A program made the position numbers and the translations under genes. Below are positions 1 to 7,304 of a DNA stretch of 64,000 bases, piece after piece. This DNA comes from Longimicrobium sp. (GTDB lineage Bacteria > Gemmatimonadota > Gemmatimonadetes > Longimicrobiales > Longimicrobiaceae). Each line of letters begins with the position of its first letter. Within the stretch, counting starts at the first letter, position 1. Location of the stretch: the NCBI GenBank assembly GCA_036387335.1, contig DASVTZ010000073.1, positions 1-64,000 of the forward strand, read 5' to 3'. The notes under the pieces are model-generated. The model was not told where the DNA came from and made no database searches. It saw only the letters and a list, made by a program, of their open reading frames with translations.

Positions 1-273
1 CACCGCCACGCGCATGATCAGCTCCGCGTCCGCGCGGGTGATCTGCCCGTCGCCGTCCGCGTCGCCGCGGCCCGGAACGTCGAAGCTGGCCGGGATCGGC
101 CGCCCCGCCAGGTAGGCATAAACGGCAAGGGCGTCGGCCGATGTGATTCGGCCGTCGCCATTGACGTCACCCACCAGGCCGGGGTCACGCTGCTGGGCCA
201 GTGCGGGGATCAGGGCGCCCAGCAGCAGCACCCCGGCCAGCACGGCCGCCTTGAGTGAAAAGCGACGCATCAT
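1..273 (-). CDS. Secreted dockerin-like protein (cut by window edge)
   Basis: The reading frame starts at ATG 273 (Met-Met-Arg-Arg-Phe) and runs off the left edge. An N-terminal signal peptide ends near ALAQQ. Two calcium-binding dockerin-like loops follow: GDVNGDGRITSADALAVYAY, then about 25 residues later GDADGDGQITRADAEL. This D-x-N/D-x-D-G-x-I/V-T-x-x-D pattern is that of type I dockerin repeats, which bind cohesin modules outside the cell. The downstream neighbour on the same strand's upstream side (311-841) looks cohesin-like, so the two may form an extracellular or surface pair. Only about 90 residues are visible and any further domains lie outside the window. Confidence 0.72.
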   Translation of the reverse strand, partial: MMRRFSLKAAVLAGVLLLGALIPALAQQRDPGLVGDVNGDGRITSADALAVYAYLAGRPIPASFDVPGRGDADGDGQITRADAELIMRVAV

Positions 274-310
274 CGTTCTATATCCTGTCGAAAGAAACCG
301 GCGGAGGGAT

Positions 311-841
311 TTACCGGGCGGGGTAGGCGGAAACGATCAGCGGCGCACCGGCCGCGACCATGGGAGCGAGGTCGCTGAAGTCGTTGGCGCCCACCAGCTC
401 CTGGAAGTCCAGGCTGAAGGTGCGCTGCCCCGCCGGCTTCCTGGACGCGAAGCGGAGCGTGGCCATCGTCACGTCGTCCAGCCCGCCCGCGGCGGCGCCG
501 GCGAAGCGCACCTGCCCGGGCGAAACCTCGTGCCAGGCGCCGTCCACCCCGGCGGGGAAGTCGGCCCCGAGCACGGAGAGCTGCGCCGTGTCGTAGGCGA
601 GCTGGGCCTGGAAGCTGGCGATGGAGGCGCTGGTCTGCACGCGGCGGAGGCGGACCTCCGCGTACGTGGTGACGGGGCCGGCCTCGGTCACCACCAGCAC
701 CGGGTGCAGCCCCGCCTTGAGCCCCGCGAACGGATCGCCGGGATTTGCCTGCTTGGGCTGCACCACGTCCTGGCAAGCGGCCACCAGGGCGAGCGCGGCC
801 AGGGCGAATGCCGGACGGATGCGGAAGAGGTTCAGCTTCAT
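311..841 (-). CDS. Cohesin-like lipoprotein
   Basis: This 176-residue protein starts at ATG 841. A signal peptide ends in a lipobox (ALALVAAC), so Cys about 21 is probably lipidated. The rest is predicted beta-rich, with the cohesin-like segments FQAQLAYDTAQLSVLG, VRFAGAAAGGLDDVTMATLRF and RTFSLDFQELVGAND. These match the general pattern of a beta-sandwich that ends by describing a change in growth of a term, as in bacterial cohesin modules. It lies 38 bases upstream of the dockerin-like gene on the same strand, which fits a cohesin-dockerin pair. The family call is from overall pattern only. The longer frame reaching 1087 is rejected because its extra N-terminus is Arg/Pro-rich low-complexity sequence. 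Confidence 0.6.
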   Translation of the reverse strand: MKLNLFRIRPAFALAALALVAACQDVVQPKQANPGDPFAGLKAGLHPVLVVTEAGPVTTYAEVRLRRVQTSASIASFQAQLAYDTAQLSVLGADFPAGVDGAWHEVSPGQVRFAGAAAGGLDDVTMATLRFASRKPAGQRTFSLDFQELVGANDFSDLAPMVAAGAPLIVSAYPAR

Positions 842-1307
842 GGGGGTACTCCGGTGGGGGTCGCGCGACGGGAACGGGATAATTCCACGGAGGGGACCAC
901 GACGGCCGCGAAGGGGCAGCCGGGGCGCGTGGTTCCGGGGAAACGAGAGTTTTGGAGAATACTGTGCTGGAGCCCGGCGCTTGGTGGGACTGGGCGCGCC
1001 CGGGGGTCGGCGCTCTAGTGTAGTGGCTGCACCACGTTTGCGCAACTGTGCAGGCGGCAAAAGTACGGATTTGCCGGATGCACGCAAACGTTGCCGCCGT
1101 ACACGTTTGCCGGTTTCCGCTCCGCAGCGGTCATAGCGCGCGGAGGGGGCTCACTTCCGGGGCTTCCCGCGGTACGAACGCGCTCCGGCTCCTGGCTCAG
1201 AGGAGGACGACAGCAACTGCAGGGCTCACGCGGAGGCGCGGAGGACGCAGAGGTGAGGCGCGGAGTTCTCTTCCGCGTCTCTGCGTCTCCGCGTGAGATT
1301 ATGGGGA
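842..1307. other. Intergenic stretch without a gene
   Basis: This stretch separates the cohesin-like lipoprotein (leftward) from the end of alaC. It contains a weak sigma-70-like candidate reading leftward near 1017-1045 (TTGCGC, 17 bases, TACACT on the minus strand) and one copy of the dispersed palindrome at 1225-1297. I see no credible coding frame. Confidence 0.5.
1225..1297. repeat. Dispersed CACGCGGAGACG palindrome, copy 1
   Basis: The left arm CTCACGCGGAGGCGCGGAG is mirrored by a right arm ending TCTCCGCGTGAG, separated by about 25 bases. It lies just past the stop of alaC and could act as a terminator-like hairpin. The same arms recur at 2609, 5685, 47183, 59377 and 61539, always between genes. 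Translated, the arms give spurious TRRRGDAE-like peptides. Confidence 0.8.
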
Positions 1308-2540
1308 TTATGGTCCCTTCTGGAGCGCGCGGCCAACGCGCTCGCCGGCTTCGCGCAGGCGGTCCTCGTCGGCGATCAGGGCGAAGCGGACGTGGCCCTC
1401 GCCCTCCGCGCCGAAGCCGAGGCCGGGGGAGACGACGACGCCTGCCTCGCGCAGGAGGAAGCGCGCGAACTCGATGGAGCCCATCGCCACGAACGGGCCG
1501 GGGATCGGCGCCCACACGAACATGGTGGCCTGCGGGGGCGGCACGGGCCAGCCGCCGGCGTTCAGCGCCCCGGTCAGCGCCTCCGCGCGGCGGCGGTAGG
1601 TGTCGCGGAGCTCGGACACACACTCCTGCTGCGAGCGGAGCGCGTGCGCCGCGGCGATCTGGATCGGCTGAAAGATCCCGTAGTCCAGGTAGCTCTTGAT
1701 CTTGGTGAGCGCGCCCACCATCGCACGGTTCCCCACGCAGAAGCCGACGCGCCACCCCGCCATGCCGTACGACTTCGACATCGAAAAGAACTCCACCGCG
1801 ATCTCCTTTGCGCCCGGCACCTGCAGGATGCTCGGCGGGCTGCCGGTGAAGGAGAAGTCGGCGTAGGCGAAGTCGTGGATCAGCAGGAGCCGCTCGCGCC
1901 GGCACACCTCCACCGCGCGCTCGAAGAACGCGGGGTCCGCGGAGAGCGTGGTGGGGTTGTTGGGAAACGAGAGGAGGAGCGCCTTGGGCCGGGGCCAGGT
2001 GGATGCGCACGCCTGCTCCACGGCGGCCAGGAGCGCGCCGCCCTCCACCTTCCCCTCGTCGTCGCCCACCAGCGGGATGCTGTGCACGCGGCCGCCCGCG
2101 AAGACGACGGAGTAGCTGTGGATGGGGTACGCCGGCGAGGGGACGATCACCGTGTCGCCCGCCTCCAGGATGGCGAGCATCAGGTGCGCGATCCCCTCCT
2201 TGGCGCCGATGGTGACCACCACCTCGCTCTCCGAGTCCAACTCCACGTCGTAGCGGCGGGCGTAGTGTTCGGCCATGGCGTCGCGCAGTCCGTAGATGCC
2301 GCGCGAGGCGCTGTATCGGTGGTGCTTGTGGTCGGCGGCGTGCGCCACCATCTCGTCCACGATGTGCCGCGGCGTGCCGATGTCGGGGTTCCCCATCCCC
2401 AGGTCGATCACGTCCTCGCCGGCGGCGATGCGCTCCATCTTCTCCGCGTTGATCTGCGCGAAGACGTACGCGGGAAGGCTGGCGAGGCGCGGGAACTCCG
2501 CCGCGCTTCGCGGGGGCCAGGCGGGTGCGTCTGTGCTCAT
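1308..2540 (-). CDS. alaC: Glutamate-pyruvate type aminotransferase AlaC
   Basis: This 410-residue fold-type I PLP aminotransferase follows the E. coli AlaC sequence closely from end to end. Matching segments are LPAYVFAQINAEKM near the N-terminus, DLGMGNPDIGTPRHIV, YSASRGIYGLRDAM, VVVTIGAKEGIAHLML, FPNNPTT and the PLP-lysine motif SMSKSYGMAGWRVGF. AlaC transfers an amino group between alanine/pyruvate and glutamate/2-oxoglutarate in the cytosol, so it mainly makes alanine. The length is normal for the family. The start at ATG 2540 matches the AlaC N-terminus. Palindrome copies flank it on both sides, so it is probably a single-gene unit. The related LL-diaminopimelate aminotransferases are a less likely alternative. 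Confidence 0.85.
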   Translation of the reverse strand: MSTDAPAWPPRSAAEFPRLASLPAYVFAQINAEKMERIAAGEDVIDLGMGNPDIGTPRHIVDEMVAHAADHKHHRYSASRGIYGLRDAMAEHYARRYDVELDSESEVVVTIGAKEGIAHLMLAILEAGDTVIVPSPAYPIHSYSVVFAGGRVHSIPLVGDDEGKVEGGALLAAVEQACASTWPRPKALLLSFPNNPTTLSADPAFFERAVEVCRRERLLLIHDFAYADFSFTGSPPSILQVPGAKEIAVEFFSMSKSYGMAGWRVGFCVGNRAMVGALTKIKSYLDYGIFQPIQIAAAHALRSQQECVSELRDTYRRRAEALTGALNAGGWPVPPPQATMFVWAPIPGPFVAMGSIEFARFLLREAGVVVSPGLGFGAEGEGHVRFALIADEDRLREAGERVGRALQKGP

Positions 2541-2608
2541 CGATGCTCCGTGAGGGTCTCGTGCGTGGAGCGTCGCTGGGATGCAGGAGCCGGGCCCCGA
2601 ACAGCGGC

Positions 2609-2713
2609 CTCACGCGGAGACGCGGAGACGCAGAGAGGAAAACAGAAAAGGGGCGCTCGTGTGCCTCTCTTTTCTCCGTTGTTCTCTTCCGCGTCTCCGC
2701 GCCTCCGCGTGAG
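2609..2713. repeat. Dispersed CACGCGGAGACG palindrome, copy 2
   Basis: The left arm CTCACGCGGAGACGCGGAGA and the right arm ending CTCCGCGCCTCCGCGTGAG bracket about 55 bases holding a second partial inverted pair. It sits between alaC and the M16 protease pair. A short GC hairpin (GGGGCCCGGGCTTGCCGGGCCCC, 2735-2757) just outside it is a plausible terminator of the M16 operon, which ends at 2788 and reads toward it. Confidence 0.8.
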
Positions 2714-2787
2714 GACATTACGATGCAAGTAGAGAGGGGCCCGGGCTTGCCGGGCCCCTCCATGTCACTCCACCGGAAAGAGCGAGC

Positions 2788-4218
2788 TTACTTCGTGAAC
2801 TCCGTCACGTCGCGGATCTCGATGGGCGCGACGTTGACGGCGCGGAGGCCGGCCTCCACCACCGACCGGTCGCCGACGACGACGATCACGGCGTTGCCCG
2901 GCCGCACGTACTGGTTGGCCACGCGGCGCACGTCATCGGCCGTGACGGCCATCATGCGCTGCACGTAGGTGCTCAGGAACGACGGCTCGATGCCGTACGT
3001 CACCAGGTTGGCGAGCTGCCCGGCCACCTGCGGGTTCGTCTCCACCGTCTGCGGGAAGCCGAGCGCCAGGTAGCGCTTCGCCTTGTCCAGCTCCTCGGCG
3101 CTCACCGCCTCGGTGCGGATGCGGCCCAGCTCGCGCATGAACTCCACCACCGCGCTGTCCGTCTTGGCCGTCACCACCGCCGCCTGCGCGGTGAAGGGGC
3201 CCGCCGCCTGGCGCATCTGGTAGCCGGACCGAGCGCCGTACGACCAGCCGTGCGTCTCGCGCAGGTTCTGGTTGAGGCGGCTGGTGAAGGCGCCGCCCAC
3301 GATGGTGTTCAGCACCTGCAGCGCGTAGTAGTCCGGGCTGTTGCGCGACACGCCCGGGTGGCCGATGCGGATCTCGGACTGCGCGGCGCCCGGCTTGTCC
3401 ACCAGGTACACCACCGAGCGGGCGATGGTCGGAGTCGGCAGCGCCGCCGCCGGGGCCGACGCCGCGCCCGATGCGCGCCAGGCGCCCAGCGCGCTCTGCA
3501 CCACCGGCTGCAGCGCGTCGGGGTTCACGTCGCCCACCAGGATCAGCGTGGAGTTCTCGGGGCGGTAGCGGCCGCCGTGGAAGCCCTGCACCCGCGCGCG
3601 GTCCAGCCGGCGGGTGGCCTCGGTGGTGGCGAAGCGGCCGTACGGGTGCTGCGCGCCGTACACCAGCGCCGGGAACGCGTTGTTGGCGATGGCGCCCGCC
3701 TCGTCGCGGTTGCGCGAGAGCGCCACCAGACGCTCCTCGCGCAGGCGGCCCACCTCGCGCTCCGGGAAGTCGGGGCGGGCCACGATGTCGCCCATCAGCC
3801 GCAGCGCCTGCGGAAAGTTGTCGCGCAGGGCGTACAGGTTCACCTGCGTCGCGTCCCACCCGGACGACGCGTTCAGGCTGGCGCCCAGCGTCTCCAGCGC
3901 GTCGGCGAGCTGCAGGGCGTTGCGGCCGGCGGCGCCTTCGTCCAGCATAGCCGCGGTGAAGGAGGCGAGGCCGGGAAGGTCCGCCGGGTCGTCCGTGTTG
4001 CCTGCGCCGCGCACCACCAGGGTGGCGTTGACGGCCGGCACCTCGGTGCGCCGCACGTACATCACGGTGAGCCCGTTGGCCAGCTTGCGCACCACCGGCG
4101 TGGGGGGCGCGAGCGCGGCCACGGGGCCGGGACGCGGCGGCGTGGTGGGGAACGGCGTCTGCGCCGCGGCGGGAAGGGCGGCGACGAGAGCCGCTACGAG
4201 GGCTGCGGTGCGTCTCAT
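2788..4218 (-). CDS. M16 family peptidase, non-catalytic partner
   Basis: This 476-residue protein has a signal peptide (ALPAAAQT) and two M16 halves. In the first half the zinc motif HxxEH is absent: the equivalent stretch reads GLASFTAAMLDEG. The second half keeps the typical features GGAFTSRLNQNLRETHGWSY and RRVANQYVRP. In M16B systems a catalytic subunit pairs with a subunit that lost its zinc ligands but keeps the substrate-binding arginine/tyrosine. That is the arrangement here with the next gene, whose stop overlaps this start (TGATG at 4216-4220). It probably acts in the periplasm on peptides. Its exact substrate cannot be told. Confidence 0.82.
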   Translation of the reverse strand: MRRTAALVAALVAALPAAAQTPFPTTPPRPGPVAALAPPTPVVRKLANGLTVMYVRRTEVPAVNATLVVRGAGNTDDPADLPGLASFTAAMLDEGAAGRNALQLADALETLGASLNASSGWDATQVNLYALRDNFPQALRLMGDIVARPDFPEREVGRLREERLVALSRNRDEAGAIANNAFPALVYGAQHPYGRFATTEATRRLDRARVQGFHGGRYRPENSTLILVGDVNPDALQPVVQSALGAWRASGAASAPAAALPTPTIARSVVYLVDKPGAAQSEIRIGHPGVSRNSPDYYALQVLNTIVGGAFTSRLNQNLRETHGWSYGARSGYQMRQAAGPFTAQAAVVTAKTDSAVVEFMRELGRIRTEAVSAEELDKAKRYLALGFPQTVETNPQVAGQLANLVTYGIEPSFLSTYVQRMMAVTADDVRRVANQYVRPGNAVIVVVGDRSVVEAGLRAVNVAPIEIRDVTEFTK

Positions 4219-5561
4219 CAGTCGGTCTCCTTGGCGGCAAGCTCCGTCTTCCCGGTGGGGACGAAGCTGATCACGATCCGGTTCTTCCCCGTGAGGTACT
4301 GCCGCGTCACGCGCTGCACGTCGGCCGGGGTGACGGCGCGGTAGCGGGCGAGGTCGCGGCCCACGTAGCCCGGATCGCCGAAGTAGTACTGGTAGCTGTT
4401 GAGCTGGTCCGCCTTCCCCGCCACCGTCTCCAGCGACGACACGAAGCCGGTGACGATCTGGTTCACCACGCGCTGCACCTCGTCGGCCGCGGGCGGGGCC
4501 TGCGCCAGGCGGTTGACCTCCTCCGTGACCGCCGCCTCCATCGAGTCCAGCTGCGTCCCCTGCTTGCCGCGCACGGTGACCCAGAAGTCGCCGGAGAGGA
4601 GGTTGGCGTTGTTGAAGGAGCTGGTCTGCGACGCCACCTGCTGGTCGTACACCAGGCGCTTGTACAGCCGCGCGCTCTTGCCGTCCGTCAGCAGCGCGGC
4701 GGCCACGTCCAGCGCCGCCTCGTCCGCGTGGCCGCGGGGCACGCCGCGCCAGATGACGCTCACCTGCGGAAGCGTGACGCGGTCTTCTTTGGTGATGTAG
4801 CGCGTCTGCGCGATCTGCGGCACCGGGATGCGCGGGCGCTCCACGGCCGGCCCGCGCGCGATCCCGCCGAAGAGCCGCTCCACCATGGGGCGGATCTGCG
4901 CCGTGCTCACGTCGCCCGCGATGGTGAGCGTGGCGTTGTTGGGCGCGTAGTACGTCCGAAAGAACTGCGAAACGTCCTCCACCGAGGCGGAGTCCAGGTC
5001 GGCCATGGAGCCGATGGTGGACCACGAGTACGGGTGCCCCGCCGGGTAGAGCGCGGACGCCGCCGTCTCCCACAGCAGGCCGTACGGCTGGTTCTCGTAC
5101 GACTGGCGGCGCTCGTTCTTCACCACGTCGCGCTGGCCGGTCAGCTTCTGCGCGTTGAACGCGTCCAGCAGCCCGCCCATGCGGTCCGCCTCCAGCCAGA
5201 GCGCCAGCTCCACGGCGTTGGAGGGGACGATCTCGTAGTAGTTGGTGCGGTCCGTGTTGGTGCTGCCGTTGTTCTGCCCGCCCGCCGCTTCCAGGAAGTT
5301 GTCGAAGTCCCCTTCCTTGACGTTGCGGCTCCCCTCGAACATCACGTGCTCAAAGAGGTGGGCGAAGCCGGTGCGGCCCGGCTTCTCGTAGCCGGATCCC
5401 ACGTGGTACCACACGTTTACGGCCGCCACCGGGGTGGAGTGGTCTTCCGCCACGATCACCCGCAGCCCGTTGGGGAGCGTAAAGGTGGTGTGGGGGATGC
5501 TGACTTCCTGCGCCAGGGCGGGGGCCGCGGCGAGGCTCAGCAGGAGCGCGAGGCGTTTCAT
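4218..5561 (-). CDS. M16 family zinc metallopeptidase, catalytic subunit
   Basis: This 447-residue protein starts at ATG 5561 with a cleavable signal peptide (APALAQE). It carries the inverted zinc motif HLFEH (HxxEH) followed at the usual distance by the distal glutamate region, plus NGLRVIVAEDHSTPVAAVNVWY and the pitrilysin-like FEHVMFEGS. The C-terminal half has the inactive-domain signatures VIWRGVPRGH and DGKSARLYKRL. M16B peptidases cut short peptides in the cell envelope. It is translationally coupled to the non-catalytic partner downstream. The longer frame upstream of 5561 reads through a palindrome copy and is rejected. Confidence 0.88.
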   Translation of the reverse strand: MKRLALLLSLAAAPALAQEVSIPHTTFTLPNGLRVIVAEDHSTPVAAVNVWYHVGSGYEKPGRTGFAHLFEHVMFEGSRNVKEGDFDNFLEAAGGQNNGSTNTDRTNYYEIVPSNAVELALWLEADRMGGLLDAFNAQKLTGQRDVVKNERRQSYENQPYGLLWETAASALYPAGHPYSWSTIGSMADLDSASVEDVSQFFRTYYAPNNATLTIAGDVSTAQIRPMVERLFGGIARGPAVERPRIPVPQIAQTRYITKEDRVTLPQVSVIWRGVPRGHADEAALDVAAALLTDGKSARLYKRLVYDQQVASQTSSFNNANLLSGDFWVTVRGKQGTQLDSMEAAVTEEVNRLAQAPPAADEVQRVVNQIVTGFVSSLETVAGKADQLNSYQYYFGDPGYVGRDLARYRAVTPADVQRVTRQYLTGKNRIVISFVPTGKTELAAKETD

Positions 5562-5934
5562 CGAGCTGCCTTTCTGCTGGATGGGTGGTGCGAAGGAGGT
5601 GCGTGTGGAGCATACTCCGGCGCCGGGCGCGGCGCCAGACGGTGCTTCAACACCAGGGGTCTGGAGGGGTTCCAAACTGCTGGCCTCACGCGGAGGCGCG
5701 GAGGCCGCAGAGGAACTGCAACTGATTGGATCACACAGAGACACGGAGACACAGAGGAAGAACGGCAGGAGGGGGCAGTATGAGTAATGCTCAGTTGGGA
5801 AACAGATGGGACTTGCGCAATGGGGCACGAGGGGTGATTACTAAGAGGACCACAACATTTTTTTCTGGGCGTCGTGCGGGAGGGCCCCTCTTTCCGCGCC
5901 AACGCCGCGCACGCTTTCCCCGCGTGGAGGTCTG
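5562..5934. repeat. Intergenic stretch with palindrome copy 3
   Basis: This gap separates the divergent M16 operon and a small plus-strand gene, so both promoters should lie here. At 5685-5760 it holds CTCACGCGGAGGCGCGGAGG followed, in the same orientation, by a diverged second arm CACACAGAGACACGGAGACA. Here the two arms are direct, not inverted, unlike the other copies. No coding frame is convincing. Confidence 0.6.
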
Positions 5935-6111
5935 ATGCCGTTCATCACACATGGGCCCGTTCTCAGGACCCTGCCGCCGGATCAGATCGTCCTCTGCCTC
6001 CTCGCGCTCGCCGTGGTCGTGGCGGTCGGGACGGGGCTGGCGTACGCGCGCTGCCGACGCCAGGAGTGCGAGTTCGATCGCATCCTGCGAGTGGTGCTGC
6101 GGCGCGGGTAG
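5935..6111 (+). CDS. Small single-span membrane protein
   Basis: A 58-residue frame starts at ATG 5935, preceded by a good ribosome-binding site (GTGGAGG, 5 bases upstream). It encodes a short polar N-terminus (MPFITHGPVLRTLPPDQ), one hydrophobic helix (IVLCLLALAVVVAVGTGLAY) and a basic cytoplasmic tail (ARCRRQECEFDRILRVVLRRG). The positive-inside rule puts the tail in the cytoplasm. I do not recognise the family. The hairpin GTAACGG-TTTT-CCGTTAC at 6120-6137 follows the stop directly. Confidence 0.5.
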   Translation: MPFITHGPVLRTLPPDQIVLCLLALAVVVAVGTGLAYARCRRQECEFDRILRVVLRRG

Positions 6112-6161
6112 AGCGTTATAGGTAACGGTTTTCCGTTACATGTGACGCGGTTTGAGGGCGA

Positions 6162-6197
6162 AAGAGGCACGGAGAACGGTCGTTCTCCGTGCCTCTT
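6162..6197. terminator. Hairpin terminator, GGCACGGAGAA family
   Basis: The perfect inverted repeat AAGAGGCACGGAGAACG / CGTTCTCCGTGCCTCTT has a 2-base loop. It stands between the small membrane gene and the end of the leftward LodB-like gene and probably stops transcription from both sides. The same core recurs at 14703 and 32712. Confidence 0.7.
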
Positions 6198-6212
6198 GCC
6201 GTATCTGGACCG

Positions 6213-7304
6213 TCAGGCGAGGGCGGCGGCGGGGGCTCTGCGCCGCCAGAACGGGCGGTCTTCCCAGCGCCGCTCGTCGCCGTAGTAGGCGGCGCGGTGG
6301 TGATGGTAGGCGCGGTGGACCTCGGCCACGCGGGCTTCGTAATCGGCCAGCGCGCCGCCGTCGCCGGTGAGGGCGCGGTGGATCGCCTCGCCCGCGCGCT
6401 TGCCGGTGTAGAGGGCGTTCAGGATTCCCTGCGAGGAGAGCGGGTCCAGCGCGAGCGCGGCATCGCCGATGGCGGCCCAGCCGGGGCCCGTGAAGCGGTC
6501 CAGCCGCGCGCTCGCGGCGTCGGCGCCGCGCACACGGCCGGTGGGCGCGTAGCCGTGCGAGCGCAGCATCTCGCGGACGTGCGTGCTCTCCGCCAGGCGC
6601 GCGGCGAAGCCGTCGTGGGCCAGGAGCTCGGCGCGGGGGGCGAGGTCCGCGTCGGTCATGAAGGCGACGATGCGCTCGCCGCCCGGCAGGAGGGCCGTGT
6701 ACCACCAGCCGTCCGGGCCCGACTCCACCAGCGTGCGGGTGTCGCGGTCCGGCGCCTCCGCGCGGTAGCGGGCGTAGAAGGCCACCAGCGCGTCCTCGCG
6801 GACCAGCGAGGCGCCCAGCCGGCGCGCCAGCGAGCAGCGCCGGCCCGTGGCGTCCACCAGCCAGCCGCACTCCACCTCCTCGCCGCCGAGCCGCACCCGC
6901 CAGCGGGCGCCGGCGCGCTCCACGCCGCGAACGCGCACGCCGGTGCGCAGCTCGGCGCCGGCGTCGCGGGCGGCATCGCGCAGGAACGCGTCGAAGCGGG
7001 CGCGGTCCAGGTGCCAGCCGTGGCCGTGCGGGGTGCGCACGAAGTCGGTGGCGTGCACTTCCCCGCCGCCCCACGCGGACAGGTTGCCGTGGCAGGGGAG
7101 GTGCCCGTCCGCCAGGAAGCGGTCCAGCACCCCCAGGTCGCGCAGGAGGGGGCGCGCCCACGGCGGGAGCGCCTCCCCCACGCGGAACTCGCCCGCGGAG
7201 TCGTCCACCAGCAGCACGCGGCGGCCCGCGCGCGTCAGCGCCAGGGCCGCCGCCGCTCCGGCCGCGCCGCCCCCGGCGACGACGACCGGATCGTGCGTGC
7301 TCAC
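6213..7304 (-). CDS. LodB-like FAD-dependent flavoprotein (CTQ maturation)
   Basis: This 363-residue protein starts at GTG 7304, overlapping the stop of the LodA-like gene by four bases (GTGA). It has an N-terminal dinucleotide-binding motif (VVVAGGGAAGAAAALALTRAG), GW..D...D-type motif GHGWHLDRARFDAFLRDAA, a middle DATGRR motif and the FAD motif AAIGDAALALDPLSSQGI. These are the hallmarks of the tryptophan halogenase/geranylgeranyl reductase flavoprotein group. In Marinomonas, LodB and GoxB of this group are needed to build the cysteine tryptophylquinone cofactor of their partner oxidases LodA and GoxA. The direct coupling to a LodA-like gene supports the same job. It is predicted to be cytoplasmic. 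Confidence 0.85.
   Translation of the reverse strand: MSTHDPVVVAGGGAAGAAAALALTRAGRRVLLVDDSAGEFRVGEALPPWARPLLRDLGVLDRFLADGHLPCHGNLSAWGGGEVHATDFVRTPHGHGWHLDRARFDAFLRDAARDAGAELRTGVRVRGVERAGARWRVRLGGEEVECGWLVDATGRRCSLARRLGASLVREDALVAFYARYRAEAPDRDTRTLVESGPDGWWYTALLPGGERIVAFMTDADLAPRAELLAHDGFAARLAESTHVREMLRSHGYAPTGRVRGADAASARLDRFTGPGWAAIGDAALALDPLSSQGILNALYTGKRAGEAIHRALTGDGGALADYEARVAEVHRAYHHHRAAYYGDERRWEDRPFWRRRAPAAALA

Noticed and set aside
1293..2732. A plus-strand frame of 479 residues opposite alaC
   Set aside because: It mirrors the AlaC coding region and ends in the palindrome; the composition is Arg/His/Gly-biased with no family motif.
2525..2968. ORFs with TRRRGDAE-like peptides at the palindromes (also near 5558, 59365, 61494)
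   Set aside because: These translate the dispersed CACGCGGAGACG repeats and are not genes.
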